Source of the DNA: Caldalkalibacillus salinus
GTDB taxonomy: Bacteria; Bacillota; Bacilli; Caldalkalibacillales; JCM-10596
Assembly: GCF_016745835.1 (NCBI RefSeq)
Contig: NZ_JAERVL010000012.1
Coordinates: forward strand, 124,001-188,000
Direction of reading: 5' to 3'
DNA length: 64,000 nucleotides
The first letter of the stretch is position 1. Every line of letters starts with the position of its first letter. Below the pieces are notes generated by a model. The model ran no database searches and was not told where the DNA came from. It saw nothing but the letters and a program-made list of their open reading frames with translations. This document shows, one piece after another, positions 1-9,963 of the stretch. Both the position numbers and the translations under genes were made by a program.

Positions 1-835
1 CTAAATAAGAAGCAAAAGTAAACAATGGACCCGGTACAGCTTGTGCGGCACCATAACCAGCAAGAAAGGCCTCACTACTTACCCACCCCAACGGCACCAT
101 CTCTCTTTCCAGTAATGGTAGAACGACATGTCCTCCCCCAAATACAAGCGCGCCCGCCCGATAAAAGCTGTCAAATATCCCAAGGATATCGGCGTTATCT
201 CTTACGAGAGGTAGGAGTAATAACAAGGTCGTGAATATAAGTAAACAAATGGTACCCGTTGTTTTAGAAATAGGGATATTGACATCGGATGGCTCTCCCT
301 CGGTCTGTTTTCTCCATAAGACAAAACCAACGATCCCGGCAAGGATAATCGCGACAACTTGCGACCAAACTTGAACAAATAGGAGCGTGAATGCCATCGC
401 TAATATGGCGATCGTGGCACGTGATGCATCTGACGCTAGTTTTTTTCCCATTCCTAGCAAGGCGTGGGCCACAATGGCGACAGCCACTACCTTCAAGCCT
501 TGTATATAGCCTTGGTCTAACAAGTCTGTCCCTTGTAAAAAGCCAACAAAAAGCACCAATAACAATATAGAAGGAAAAGTAAAACCGACAAAAGACACAA
601 AGCCTCCGAGTAAGCCTCCACGTACAACACCGATACCAAATCCTACCTGACTACTCGCAGGACCTGGTAAAAACTGACACAAGGCCACTAAATTTGCGTA
701 TTGCTCCTCTGTTAACCATTTCCTTTTTTTTATGTATTCCTCGTAAAAATAACCTAGGTGTGCCACTGGCCCTCCAAAACTCGTTAAACCGAGACGAAGC
801 GAGACTAAGAATATTTCCAACCACGTTTTCAGCAT
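1..835 (-). CDS. chrA: Chromate transporter, ChrA family (C-terminal part outside window)
   Basis: The minus-strand reading frame is open from an ATG at 835 to the window edge without a stop (about 278 codons), so the C-terminus is missing. It predicts a polytopic membrane protein of the CHR family, which exports chromate. The first CHR domain shows SFGGPVAHLGYF near residue 19 and LCQFLPGPASSQVGFGIG after it. The second domain begins near residue 225 with ALVFGGGHVVLPLLERE and PGPLFTFASYL, so this is the long two-domain form, usually about 390 residues. AAAGGAG lies 9 bases before the ATG. The phosphatase-family gene at 912-1676 lies upstream on the same strand with a 76-base gap, so co-transcription is plausible. 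The family assignment is firm; the substrate is inferred from the family. Confidence 0.88.
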   Translation of the reverse strand, partial: MLKTWLEIFLVSLRLGLTSFGGPVAHLGYFYEEYIKKRKWLTEEQYANLVALCQFLPGPASSQVGFGIGVVRGGLLGGFVSFVGFTFPSILLLVLFVGFLQGTDLLDQGYIQGLKVVAVAIVAHALLGMGKKLASDASRATIAILAMAFTLLFVQVWSQVVAIILAGIVGFVLWRKQTEGEPSDVNIPISKTTGTICLLIFTTLLLLLPLVRDNADILGIFDSFYRAGALVFGGGHVVLPLLEREMVPLGWVSSEAFLAGYGAAQAVPGPLFTFASYL

Positions 836-911
836 GTTCCCCCACTCCTTTACTGACAGTTCCAATACCATGGTTATTTTACTATGCAAAATGGCACATC
901 GACAATAAAAT

Positions 912-1676
912 TTACACCCATTGGACAAGTAAAGGTAGATGATCTGATGCCTCAGAACGTCGGTTAATAACCTCAGCGTGGGTGACTTCGACATGTTTAC
1001 TGACAAAGATGTAATCAATGCGCATCCGAGGCTCATGGGATGGAAAAGTGCCAGAATGCGTGTCTTTACGAAAAAAAGACAACCACCCGCCCTGAGACTT
1101 GCCATGAGCCTGTATCCAAGCATCATTGAACTGATCGGTGACCATAGACCACAGTCTCGAGGACGGCTTCATATTAAAGTCGCCCATCAGGACAACCGTT
1201 TTACCATTATGCTCTGATTGCGTGGCTTTTTCTAATAAGAAAGACAGCTGCTTTTTCCTCAAGAGTGGGTTCAAACTGATATGGGTCACAAAGATATCAA
1301 GCGGTTTGTCCCCCTTTTGTATGGTTGCTTCAAGCACAGAACGTCCTTCTGCTCTAAAAAAATCAGGCGCGAGCACATGTGCTTCTGCCTTATTTATGGG
1401 ATAACGAGAAAGTAACGCATTCCCGTATTCCCGTCGCTGATGATGTCCTTTTTGAGGTATCGATATTGAGGGGGCAAAAAAGTGATACATCCCTAATTTT
1501 TTGGCCAACCACGCTGCTTGGTCATCATGCATACTTCTTTCGGAATACATTCGGTCTACTTCATTTAAACCCACCACATCAGCCTCTACAGATGAAATAA
1601 TAGACGCAATTCTTTCTAACTGATACTCTTGGTCTGTCCCACGTCCATGACGTATGTTATAAGTTAAAATTCTCAT
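912..1676 (-). CDS. Endonuclease/exonuclease/phosphatase family protein
   Basis: A 254-residue protein with all the hallmarks of the metal-dependent EEP fold: TYNIRHGRG at the N-terminus (metal and phosphate site), GLNEVD with the metal-binding Glu near residue 40, VVLMGDFNMKPSS in the middle (catalytic Asp and Asn), IDYIF, and SDHLPL at the C-terminus (catalytic His). Members hydrolyse phosphodiesters in DNA, RNA or phospholipid headgroups; the substrate cannot be read here. No signal peptide is seen, so it is probably cytoplasmic. The start ATG at 1676 has only a weak ribosome binding site (GAGGA, 13-14 bases upstream). It is divergent from the phosphodiesterase gene at 1793 and lies upstream of chrA on the same strand. 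Confidence 0.85.
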   Translation of the reverse strand: MRILTYNIRHGRGTDQEYQLERIASIISSVEADVVGLNEVDRMYSERSMHDDQAAWLAKKLGMYHFFAPSISIPQKGHHQRREYGNALLSRYPINKAEAHVLAPDFFRAEGRSVLEATIQKGDKPLDIFVTHISLNPLLRKKQLSFLLEKATQSEHNGKTVVLMGDFNMKPSSRLWSMVTDQFNDAWIQAHGKSQGGWLSFFRKDTHSGTFPSHEPRMRIDYIFVSKHVEVTHAEVINRRSEASDHLPLLVQWV

Positions 1677-1792
1677 GTATCACATCACGATCCTCGCTTT
1701 TGCATATTCTTTTCCTCTTGTCTTTCATAATTTATTTATTTCTGTAAACCATAAAAAATATTTAACCTTACCGTGTAAAGGGAGGAGTTTCC

Positions 1793-3283
1793 TTGAAGAA
1801 GAAAGTGCTTTTTATATTAGTTGACTCACTTATGCCACAATTGCTTGAGCACGCACTTGACAAGCGACTCGTTCCTGGGTTTGAGTTTCTCACGCAGCAT
1901 GGCACCTATTCAAATGATGTTGTTACCGTTTTTCCAACGATGACAGCGTCCATTGATACGTCTATGATTACAGGGGTTTACCCTCATGAGCACGGTGTAC
2001 CTGGTTTGGTTTGGTATGACTCTGAAAAGAAAAAAATAATTAATTATATTAACGGGGCTAAGTGTGTCGCCAAAATCGGAATAAAGGATTGTGCTAAAAA
2101 TGTGGTGTTTGATCTTAACGAGGATCATATGAGCAAAAATGTGGAGACCATATTTGAAGCGCTAGCGACCGAAGGGCTTTCTAGTGGTAGTATTAATTTA
2201 GTTGCTCACCGCGGGACATCGACCCATCAAGTCAAATTACCTACGCTCGTTAAATCGCTCGGCTGTCTTAAGGGGGATTCTACCGTACCTGGTCCGAATA
2301 TCATGACTTTAGGACAACTCGTGTACCCTGAGACACTACAATCGTATGTCAAACAATCATCTTCTGCCAGTCCACTTCAACGGTACGGTGTGAATGACAC
2401 TTTCGCCACAGAAGTCTGCAAAAAGCTGATTCAAGAAGATCAATTACCCGATTTTACCATGTTGTACCTTCCTGATCATGACCATCAAGTACATATCAAA
2501 GGCCCTCAGCATGCTGAACATTCTCTCGTGAAGGTCGATCAATATATTCAACAAATTTTATCTGCGTTCGGCTCTTGGGAAAAAGCACGAGAACAAGTGA
2601 CTTTCATCATTACCAGCGATCACGGACAAACTTTCGTCGGCAAACAAAACGTTTACAATATAGATTTAGACAAGGTATTGAATCGGTTAAATATTCCCCC
2701 GCTAGGTTCGCCTGTTGATGAAACACATCAGCTCGTCGTTTGTAACAATGAAAGAATGGCTTATCTGTATCCTTTAAAGCAAGATGTAGAACAAAAGGTG
2801 ATCGACACACTCAAAGAAGAGAGTCGAATTGATATCCTCGCATGGAAAGAGAAGGATACTGTTCATATACTACAACCCGGTAGTGAAAGACGATTACAAT
2901 ATAAGATGAACGGGCCTCAAACGGATACGTACGGTCAAAAATGGGAACTAAAAGGTGATCTAAAGATATTGGATTTGGACGTTACGGATGATGGGAAGAT
3001 CAATTACGGAGATTATCCAGATGTTTGTTCAAGACTATATGGCGCTCTATTCTCTCAAGATTGCCCACTGATGGTCGTTACGTCTCGCCCGGGCTATGAA
3101 TTTAAGTCAAGATATTTCCCTACACATAATGGCGGTGGAAGTCATGGTTCATTACATCTCAATGATTCCACTATACCGTTCATCGTCAGCGAAAAATTGG
3201 AAAAGAAACAGCTTCCTAAAAGACTAGTGGAGTTTAAGTCTTTTTTCCTTGATATGCTCCACCGAAAAGTACACCACAAATAG
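1793..3283 (+). CDS. Type I phosphodiesterase/nucleotide pyrophosphatase-like protein (alkaline phosphatase superfamily)
   Basis: A 496-residue enzyme of the alkaline phosphatase superfamily. Visible motifs in order: VLFILVDSL (first metal Asp), VFPTMTASIDTSMITG with the Thr nucleophile near residue 48, HEHGVPGLVWY, LYLPDHDHQVH (metal Asp and His near residue 230), IITSDHG (metal Asp-His) and THNGGGSHGSLH (last metal His). Such enzymes cleave phosphodiester or phosphomonoester bonds using two zinc ions. No clear secretion signal is seen and the substrate is unknown. The start is TTG at 1793, behind GGAGGAG with 5 bases of spacing. The gene ends in its own terminator hairpin, which overlaps the stop codon, so it appears monocistronic. 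Confidence 0.83.
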   Translation: MKKKVLFILVDSLMPQLLEHALDKRLVPGFEFLTQHGTYSNDVVTVFPTMTASIDTSMITGVYPHEHGVPGLVWYDSEKKKIINYINGAKCVAKIGIKDCAKNVVFDLNEDHMSKNVETIFEALATEGLSSGSINLVAHRGTSTHQVKLPTLVKSLGCLKGDSTVPGPNIMTLGQLVYPETLQSYVKQSSSASPLQRYGVNDTFATEVCKKLIQEDQLPDFTMLYLPDHDHQVHIKGPQHAEHSLVKVDQYIQQILSAFGSWEKAREQVTFIITSDHGQTFVGKQNVYNIDLDKVLNRLNIPPLGSPVDETHQLVVCNNERMAYLYPLKQDVEQKVIDTLKEESRIDILAWKEKDTVHILQPGSERRLQYKMNGPQTDTYGQKWELKGDLKILDLDVTDDGKINYGDYPDVCSRLYGALFSQDCPLMVVTSRPGYEFKSRYFPTHNGGGSHGSLHLNDSTIPFIVSEKLEKKQLPKRLVEFKSFFLDMLHRKVHHK

Positions 3284-3296
3284 GTGTACTTTTTTT
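3265..3296 (+). terminator. Intrinsic terminator of the phosphodiesterase gene
   Basis: An 11-bp perfect stem (AAAAGTACACC with GGTGTACTTTT) around a 7-base loop, followed by T residues. The stop codon TAG at 3281-3283 lies at the loop edge. Confidence 0.85.
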
Positions 3297-3307
3297 CGTG
3301 GTAACAC

Positions 3308-3336
3308 TTGACAATTTATTTATTGTAAGTTATTAT
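3308..3336 (+). promoter_or_regulatory. Sigma-A promoter of the cold shock gene
   Basis: TTGACA at 3308-3313 and TATTAT at 3331-3336 are separated by exactly 17 bases. The predicted transcription start is near 3343, giving a leader of about 175 bases before the csp start codon. Confidence 0.75.
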
Positions 3337-3386
3337 TAGTTGAACATAAAAAATTAAACCATTTCATACGATTGAAGATTTTGTTG

Positions 3387-3460
3387 ATTCACACCTTATC
3401 AAGGCGTTATCATCACTCGATTCGTTGATGGTATCCCTTGATAATGTGTGAATTTTTATT
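3387..3460 (+). promoter_or_regulatory. Long hairpin in the cold shock mRNA leader, terminator-like
   Basis: Arms 3387-3404 and 3436-3453 form an 18-bp stem with one mismatch. An inner stem of about 10 bp (around 3406-3415 with 3426-3435) extends it. A T-rich tail (AATTTTTATTT) follows directly. It sits between the promoter at 3308-3336 and the csp ribosome binding site. It could be a transcription attenuator, an RNA thermosensor-like leader, or the terminator of a short RNA of about 115 bases. The structure is visible; the function is inferred. Confidence 0.6.
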
Positions 3461-3519
3461 TACGATGAGTAAATTGGATTAACGCGTTAAATATTAAATT
3501 TTTTTTGGAGGTTTGTAAC

Positions 3520-3720
3520 ATGCAAACAGGTACAGTTAAATGGTTTAATGCTGAAAAAGGCTTCGGTTTCATCGAACAAGAAGGTGGAAGTGACGTATTC
3601 GTACACTTTTCTGCTATCAACGGTGAAGGTTTCAAAACATTAGAAGAAGGACAACGCGTTGAATTCAGTATTGTTGAAGGTAACCGTGGACCACAAGCAG
3701 AAAACGTTGTTAAGCTATAA
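3520..3720 (+). CDS. csp: Cold shock protein, CspA/CspB family
   Basis: A 66-residue single-domain RNA/DNA-binding protein, the usual length for the family. RNP1 is KGFGFIEQ near residues 14-21 and RNP2 is VFVHFSAI near residues 27-34; [12 protein letters not shown] at the start is diagnostic. It is an RNA chaperone that keeps mRNA unfolded at low temperature and during growth transitions. The ATG at 3520 is chosen because GGAGG at 3507-3511 precedes it by 8 bases; an upstream in-frame TTG at 3505 would overlap that site. The gene has its own promoter, a structured leader and its own terminator. B. subtilis has several csp paralogues, so a numbered gene name is not given. Confidence 0.95.
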   Translation: MQTGTVKWFNAEKGFGFIEQEGGSDVFVHFSAINGEGFKTLEEGQRVEFSIVEGNRGPQAENVVKL

Positions 3721-3739
3721 ATAACATTTTTGCTAAGTT

Positions 3740-3773
3740 AAAAAAGCAGCCCTTAGTGGGTTGCTTTTTTTTG
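3740..3773 (+). terminator. Intrinsic terminator of csp
   Basis: Stem AAAAAGCAGCCC with GGGTTGCTTTTT (one G-U pair) around a short loop, followed by a run of eight T, 20 bases after the csp stop. Confidence 0.85.
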
Positions 3774-3928
3774 TGTGGTTGTTTTGTCCACACTTTCAAA
3801 AATTCCTCTTGTTCCTGATGCCTTGCCATGCCTAGGCTGGCCCATCTCAATTTTATCGAGGTCTTTAGGCATAATCCAACGTGAATAGGAAAAGATAAGC
3901 TTACACTGTTGGATAAAGGAGGTTAATC

Positions 3929-4228
3929 ATGAAGCAGAAGTTAATTATCTTACTATGTGTGTCTCTTATAGCGGTTACTACGATGGGGGCATCTGGATTT
4001 GCGCAAACAAACACTAATACAAATACAAACACGAACACTGAAAATATGCGCATGAACGATACCACCACGAATCCGCATATGAGAGACAATGCACCCATGA
4101 ATACTTATGATAATACGACCACAACCACTAGAGCTGATGATGATGATACAGACTGGGGTTGGTTAGGTTTAGTTGGGTTGGCTGGTCTGTTAGCATTTAG
4201 AAAACGTGACAACGACCAGAACAAATAA
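3929..4228 (+). CDS. Small secreted protein with C-terminal WGxxGxxG-type membrane motif
   Basis: A 99-residue protein. Residues 1-25 form a signal peptide (positive MKQK, hydrophobic core, FAQ cleavage site). Then comes an Asn/Thr repeat encoded by a degenerate hexanucleotide repeat near 4010-4036, a low-complexity polar region rich in Asn, Thr and Met, an acidic patch, and the C-terminal segment DWGWLGLVGLAGLLAFRKRD. That segment has the Trp-Gly plus hydrophobic helix plus Arg/Lys layout of the WGxxGxxG-CTERM proteins of Bacillales. It is likely anchored at the outer face of the membrane; the biological role is unknown. The ATG follows a perfect AAAGGAGG with 7 bases of spacing. The gene is monocistronic. 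Confidence 0.75.
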   Translation: MKQKLIILLCVSLIAVTTMGASGFAQTNTNTNTNTNTENMRMNDTTTNPHMRDNAPMNTYDNTTTTTRADDDDTDWGWLGLVGLAGLLAFRKRDNDQNK

Positions 4229-4242
4229 CCCTGTTAAAGTAG

Positions 4243-4271
4243 AAACATCCCCCAATAGTTGGGGGATGTTT
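4243..4271. terminator. Intrinsic terminator, probably bidirectional
   Basis: A perfect 13-bp stem (AAACATCCCCCAA with its complement) around a 3-base loop, between the convergent genes ending at 4228 (+) and 4326 (-). The T tract on the plus side is short. Confidence 0.7.
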
Positions 4272-4325
4272 ATGTTTTATGGGGCATTTAACCCTTAATA
4301 TTAAAGCTCATGGGTCCACACGTTC

Positions 4326-5120
4326 CTATAACTCAATGTAAAAGGAATGCTCTGGGTGCTTATGGATCGTTTCAAAGTTGGGGTCCCTACTCAGTTCATC
4401 GTCTAAATTTTGTGGCGAAAACCAGAGACCTTTTACCTCAAACTCATAATCTGCCCCGTAGTAATAGCAGAGCCATATGAGTTTAGAACAATATATCGTA
4501 TCCCACGTCTCAGTCATGTCTTTAGAAGGCGTAAAAGAAAATTTTGGTTTGTTAATCCCCTTCTCTAAATTTTCCTGATACGCTTTATGATACTCTAATC
4601 CCCATTGCACTGCTTGTTCCCCCATTTCTGGATCCACCGGCCTGAAGTGAGCATAGCGCTCACGCCCATCGAAAAATGTTGAGACAGGGTCTATGCTAAT
4701 ACTCTCAGTTCTGCTTACAGACTCGAGTATACGCTCCTGATTTATCACCAATGCGGAATGACCGATATAACCTGATGGTATACCACTCGCATTGTCACTC
4801 GCCACGAGAATATCACCCGCTCTAAAATCCTGTCTTCCTAGCTCAGAAGGCCTCGTATGACTAGTCACTCGTATCACGTAACGTTCTTGCACATATTGTG
4901 AACGTCCATAATCGTGAACTTCTCCTGAAAGCATTAAAAAATGAGACCCCTTAGGAAAATGTCGTTTATTAAGTATAAATGTCTGTCTATTCACAACTGT
5001 GGTTAAATATTGATTATCTAAGTAGATGTGAATATGCATGTGGGCCAAAGGCTGGTTAACCCTAAGCATGATACGATCCTGCCCATCAAAAACTGAGAAA
5101 TAACGCGTCGTCTTCCGCAT
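4326..5120 (-). CDS. YiiX/YebB-like permuted papain-fold cysteine hydrolase (probable)
   Basis: A 264-residue protein with no signal peptide. The C-terminal part carries the permuted NlpC/P60 (LRAT-like) pattern: GDILVAS, then GYIGHSALVI with the candidate catalytic His near residue 133, and TIYCSKLIWLCYY with the candidate nucleophile Cys near residue 217. Enzymes of this clan cleave amide or thioester bonds, or transfer acyl groups. The N-terminal 80 residues form a beta-rich region I do not recognise. The ATG follows GGAGG-rich sequence (GAGGGGAGGTAA). The neighbours give no pathway. The fold call rests on motif spacing and the function is open. Confidence 0.6.
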   Translation of the reverse strand: MRKTTRYFSVFDGQDRIMLRVNQPLAHMHIHIYLDNQYLTTVVNRQTFILNKRHFPKGSHFLMLSGEVHDYGRSQYVQERYVIRVTSHTRPSELGRQDFRAGDILVASDNASGIPSGYIGHSALVINQERILESVSRTESISIDPVSTFFDGRERYAHFRPVDPEMGEQAVQWGLEYHKAYQENLEKGINKPKFSFTPSKDMTETWDTIYCSKLIWLCYYYGADYEFEVKGLWFSPQNLDDELSRDPNFETIHKHPEHSFYIEL

Positions 5121-5316
5121 TTACCTCCCCTCCTCCGATATCACAGTATATGCGCTCAATCGGAAGAAGTGTGTTCACTTAAAGCATAGAGAAAAGGATC
5201 ACATCAACACTACTTCATTAATTATGCTAAATGCACATAAAAACCAAGACCTTTAACGTAAGGGATCAAGTGATCCTATTGTTGAACCACTATATTTTAA
5301 ATGCGCTCATTGTAGT

Positions 5317-5347
5317 TGTGACGCATGAATTGCTATTTTGTTATAAT
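5317..5347 (+). promoter_or_regulatory. Extended -10 promoter upstream of yyaL
   Basis: TATAAT at 5342-5347 is preceded by TG one base upstream (extended -10). A weak -35 (TTGTGA, 5317-5322) lies 19 bases upstream. A perfect inverted repeat GGATCA-AG-TGATCC at 5263-5276 lies further upstream and may be an operator. Confidence 0.5.
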
Positions 5348-5387
5348 TGGTAAAACTAATGATGGGAAGATGGAAGGACGTGATCAT

Positions 5388-7463
5388 TTGCAACCCAACC
5401 GAAAGCCGAACCTGCTGGTATCTGAAAAATCCCCGTATCTGCTCCAACATGCTTATAATCCCGTCAACTGGTTTCAATGGGGAAAAGAAGCTTTTACGAA
5501 AGCAAAAAATGAAGACAAACCCATATTCCTGTCTATCGGTTACTCCACTTGTCATTGGTGTCATGTCATGGAACGCGAGTCTTTCGAAGATGAAGAAGTA
5601 GCGAAAATGCTTAATGAGCACTTCATCTCAATTAAGGTTGACAAGGAAGAAAGACCTGATATTGACCATATTTATATGACGGTATGTCAAGCCCTTACGG
5701 GTCAAGGCGGGTGGCCGTTGACGGTGTTTCTCACACCTGAACAAAAGCCCTTCTATGCTGGGACCTATTTTCCCAGGCAAAGTATGTATGGACGCCCTGG
5801 CTTAGTCGAGCTTTTAGACCATATCCAGCAATTATGGGATACGGAGAGAGAGAAAATTAACGCGACGAGTGATAAAATTACACGAGCCATACAGGAGCCA
5901 AATACTCAATCGTTTCAACAGAAACTATCCACAGATGTACTAGAGGATGCCGCCGACCAATTGGAGGACATGTACGATGAAACACATGGTGGATTCGGTC
6001 AAGCGCCTAAATTCCCCTCACCTCATCAGTATTTATTCCTGCTACGAGAGTGGAAGAGAACAGGGAACGGTACGTATTTAAAAATGGTTGAACGATCTCT
6101 TATGTCCATGCATCGTGGCGGCATTTACGACCATATTGGCTACGGTTTTGCCCGTTACTCTGTTGATCGTTATTGGCTGGTCCCTCACTTTGAAAAAATG
6201 CTATACGATAACGCTTTGCTTGCTTATACTTATTTGGACACTTTTCAAGCGACAAAAGACTCTTATTTTGCTAGCATTGCCGAGGAAATATTTGATTATG
6301 TTCACCGTGAGATGACCTCGTCCGAGGGTGGATTTTATTCAGCACAAGACGCTGATTCAGAAGGTGAAGAAGGAAAGTTCTACGTTTGGAACCCTCTAGA
6401 GATTAATGACATTCTCGGTGACCAGCTAGGATCGCTATTTTGTGACTATTATGATGTGACAAACGAAGGGAACTTTGAAGGTAAAAATATCTTGAATCTG
6501 ATTGAGAGCCCAAGTCACGCGTCTTTCGCTCAACGTAAGGGCATGTCACCGGAGGAGCTGACGCTTAAGCTGAAGGAAGCCAGAGAACATTTATTCACTT
6601 ATCGCCAAGGGCGTGTCCCCCCACATAAAGATGATAAAATCCTCACTTCATGGAATGGATTGATGATTGCTGCTTTAGCTAAAGGTGGCGCCGTGCTCCA
6701 AAGTGAAGTATTTATTGATCGTGCCGAACAAGCCTTATCCTTCATTGAAGATCACTTAATTGATCATAATGGAAGACTATTAGCGAGATACCGTGACGGG
6801 GAAGGTAATCTGAAAGCGTACATTGACGATTTCGCTTTTTTAATCTTTGCTTTGCATGAGTTGTACTTTGCCACCGGTCAAGTCATCTATGTTGAAAAAG
6901 CACAACACTATCTCAAAAGTGCTGTTAAATTGTTCTGGGACGAAAAAGAGGGTGGGTTCTTCTTCTACGGCCGTGACGCGGAACAACTTTTAACCAAACC
7001 GAAAGAACAGTATGATGCAGCCATACCGTCAGGGAATTCTGTGATGGCACTGAACTTGGTGCGTCAATTCCATCTCACAGGGGACCCCGTAGTTAGAAAG
7101 TATATGGACGAACAATTGGCCCTATATACCGACAGCGTTTATCATTACCCTGCCGGTTATACATTCTACCTTTGCGCCTTACAAATGGTGCTCAGCGGAC
7201 CTGAAGAAATAGTACTGGTGGAAGGAGAGAATAAGGAACATTATCAAGAGGCACTGACCTCTATCACTCAATCGTTTAGCCCCTTTTCTGTCTTGGTTCA
7301 AAAGACTAAAGCTAAAAAAGCTTCCTTAGACCAATTGACGGAGATGCACAAAGATAAATTGAGCATGGATAACAAAGTCACCCTTTATCTTTGTCAAAAT
7401 TTCAGTTGTCAGACACCTATTGTATCGGTTGAAAATATACAGAAAAACTTTGATCACACTTAG
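5388..7463 (+). CDS. yyaL: Thioredoxin-domain protein of the YyaL/SPATA20 family
   Basis: A 691-residue protein of the YyaL (DUF255) family. The N-terminal domain is thioredoxin-like: [17 protein letters not shown], then [16 protein letters not shown] with the CxxC pair near residues 55 and 58, followed by [10 protein letters not shown]. The rest resembles an (alpha/alpha)6 barrel as in glycan epimerases and hydrolases. The cellular role is not established; a redox or sugar-related activity is only inferred. I choose TTG at 5388, because AAGGA lies 9 bases upstream and the protein then begins just ahead of the conserved PNRKPNLL segment. An in-frame ATG at 5370 overlaps that binding site. The gene stands alone between a promoter and a strong terminator. 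Confidence 0.85.
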   Translation: MQPNRKPNLLVSEKSPYLLQHAYNPVNWFQWGKEAFTKAKNEDKPIFLSIGYSTCHWCHVMERESFEDEEVAKMLNEHFISIKVDKEERPDIDHIYMTVCQALTGQGGWPLTVFLTPEQKPFYAGTYFPRQSMYGRPGLVELLDHIQQLWDTEREKINATSDKITRAIQEPNTQSFQQKLSTDVLEDAADQLEDMYDETHGGFGQAPKFPSPHQYLFLLREWKRTGNGTYLKMVERSLMSMHRGGIYDHIGYGFARYSVDRYWLVPHFEKMLYDNALLAYTYLDTFQATKDSYFASIAEEIFDYVHREMTSSEGGFYSAQDADSEGEEGKFYVWNPLEINDILGDQLGSLFCDYYDVTNEGNFEGKNILNLIESPSHASFAQRKGMSPEELTLKLKEAREHLFTYRQGRVPPHKDDKILTSWNGLMIAALAKGGAVLQSEVFIDRAEQALSFIEDHLIDHNGRLLARYRDGEGNLKAYIDDFAFLIFALHELYFATGQVIYVEKAQHYLKSAVKLFWDEKEGGFFFYGRDAEQLLTKPKEQYDAAIPSGNSVMALNLVRQFHLTGDPVVRKYMDEQLALYTDSVYHYPAGYTFYLCALQMVLSGPEEIVLVEGENKEHYQEALTSITQSFSPFSVLVQKTKAKKASLDQLTEMHKDKLSMDNKVTLYLCQNFSCQTPIVSVENIQKNFDHT

Positions 7464-7500
7464 TAGTGTGAATTATAACCAGAAATAATAAGCAGATATC

Positions 7501-7550
7501 AGTTCAAAACGCCTGGTTGGATCATAAACCAGGCGTTTCGTTTTTGAACT
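7501..7550. terminator. Bidirectional intrinsic terminator between yyaL and thiC
   Basis: AAACGCCTGGTT pairs with AACCAGGCGTTT around an 8-base loop, and the flanks AGTTCAAAA and TTTTTGAACT extend the symmetry. It has T runs on both strands and lies between two convergent genes. Confidence 0.85.
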
Positions 7551-7714
7551 ATGTGAAATTTGGATTCAAGTGGAGTAAATGAGTACGAGTGTGAGCTCCC
7601 CTTCCACCCATGATAAAAGCGAGATGAACTCAGAAATGCGATATGAAGAGATGTGCTGGAGAGTTTATCTACCGCTTTTATGAAGGTCTTCTTTCCCTAA
7701 TAGGGGTTCTCTGG

Positions 7715-9568
<1,854 letters not shown>

Positions 9569-9614
9569 CTAAGCCTGTGTCACTTAAAAGCCTCATAAGA
9601 CTAATTTAAAGCAT

Positions 9615-9644
9615 TAAAAAACGGGTCCTAAGAATAGGAACCCG
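9615..9644 (-). terminator. Riboswitch-controlled terminator of thiC
   Basis: On the minus strand a CGGGT(T)CCTA/TAGGACCCG stem is followed by six T. It lies about 105 bases downstream of the TPP aptamer and about 120 bases before thiC, as expected for the expression platform. Confidence 0.85.
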
Positions 9645-9750
9645 ATCGGTTTTAATTGGAAACTGAAATTCACGCCAAGTCTTCATGCTGTTACATGTGT
9701 ACGAATAGATGTTCATTAATGTATAACGATGATTGGCTTGTGAATGGCCC

Positions 9751-9850
9751 AACTACTTCCCTACGCTGGTACTAACCAGATCAGGTTCTAAGGGTCGAAG
9801 AATTTAGAACGCACTCTTCTCTCAGTCCAAGCTACAGGACTCCCCTAGTA
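9751..9850 (-). promoter_or_regulatory. TPP riboswitch (THI element)
   Basis: The minus strand shows the conserved aptamer order: GGGGAGTCC, GGACTGAGA, ACCCTTAGAACCTGATCTGG, TTAGTACCAGCGTAGGGAAG. These are the P1/P2/P3 and pyrimidine/pyrophosphate-sensing segments of the THI box. It is followed by a terminator at 9615-9644 and thiC, giving transcription attenuation by thiamine pyrophosphate. Confidence 0.95.
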
Positions 9851-9888
9851 GAGTATGAAGTTTTATATTTTAATGATGCTCATGGTTA

Positions 9889-9917
9889 ATATTACCAAAC
9901 ATGACGAGATGGGTCAA
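9889..9917 (-). promoter_or_regulatory. Sigma-A promoter of the thiC transcript
   Basis: TTGACC (9917-9912) and TAATAT (9894-9889) are separated by 17 bases. The predicted start is near 9882, about 30 bases before the riboswitch. No terminator is visible after parC, so some read-through from parEC is possible. Confidence 0.7.
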
Positions 9918-9963
9918 CCTTTATACGCAACCCCACCTATCAACATACATTTTAAATATAGAG

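Noticed and set aside
651-845. 64-codon minus-strand frame at the left edge
   Set aside because: It is a shadow of the chromate transporter frame, which runs open from ATG 835 to the edge and has ChrA motifs and a ribosome binding site.
4010-4040. Short tandem repeat that might be a CRISPR or an intergenic repeat
   Set aside because: It lies in frame inside the WGxxGxxG-type gene and encodes an Asn/Thr run; units are 6 bases and degenerate.
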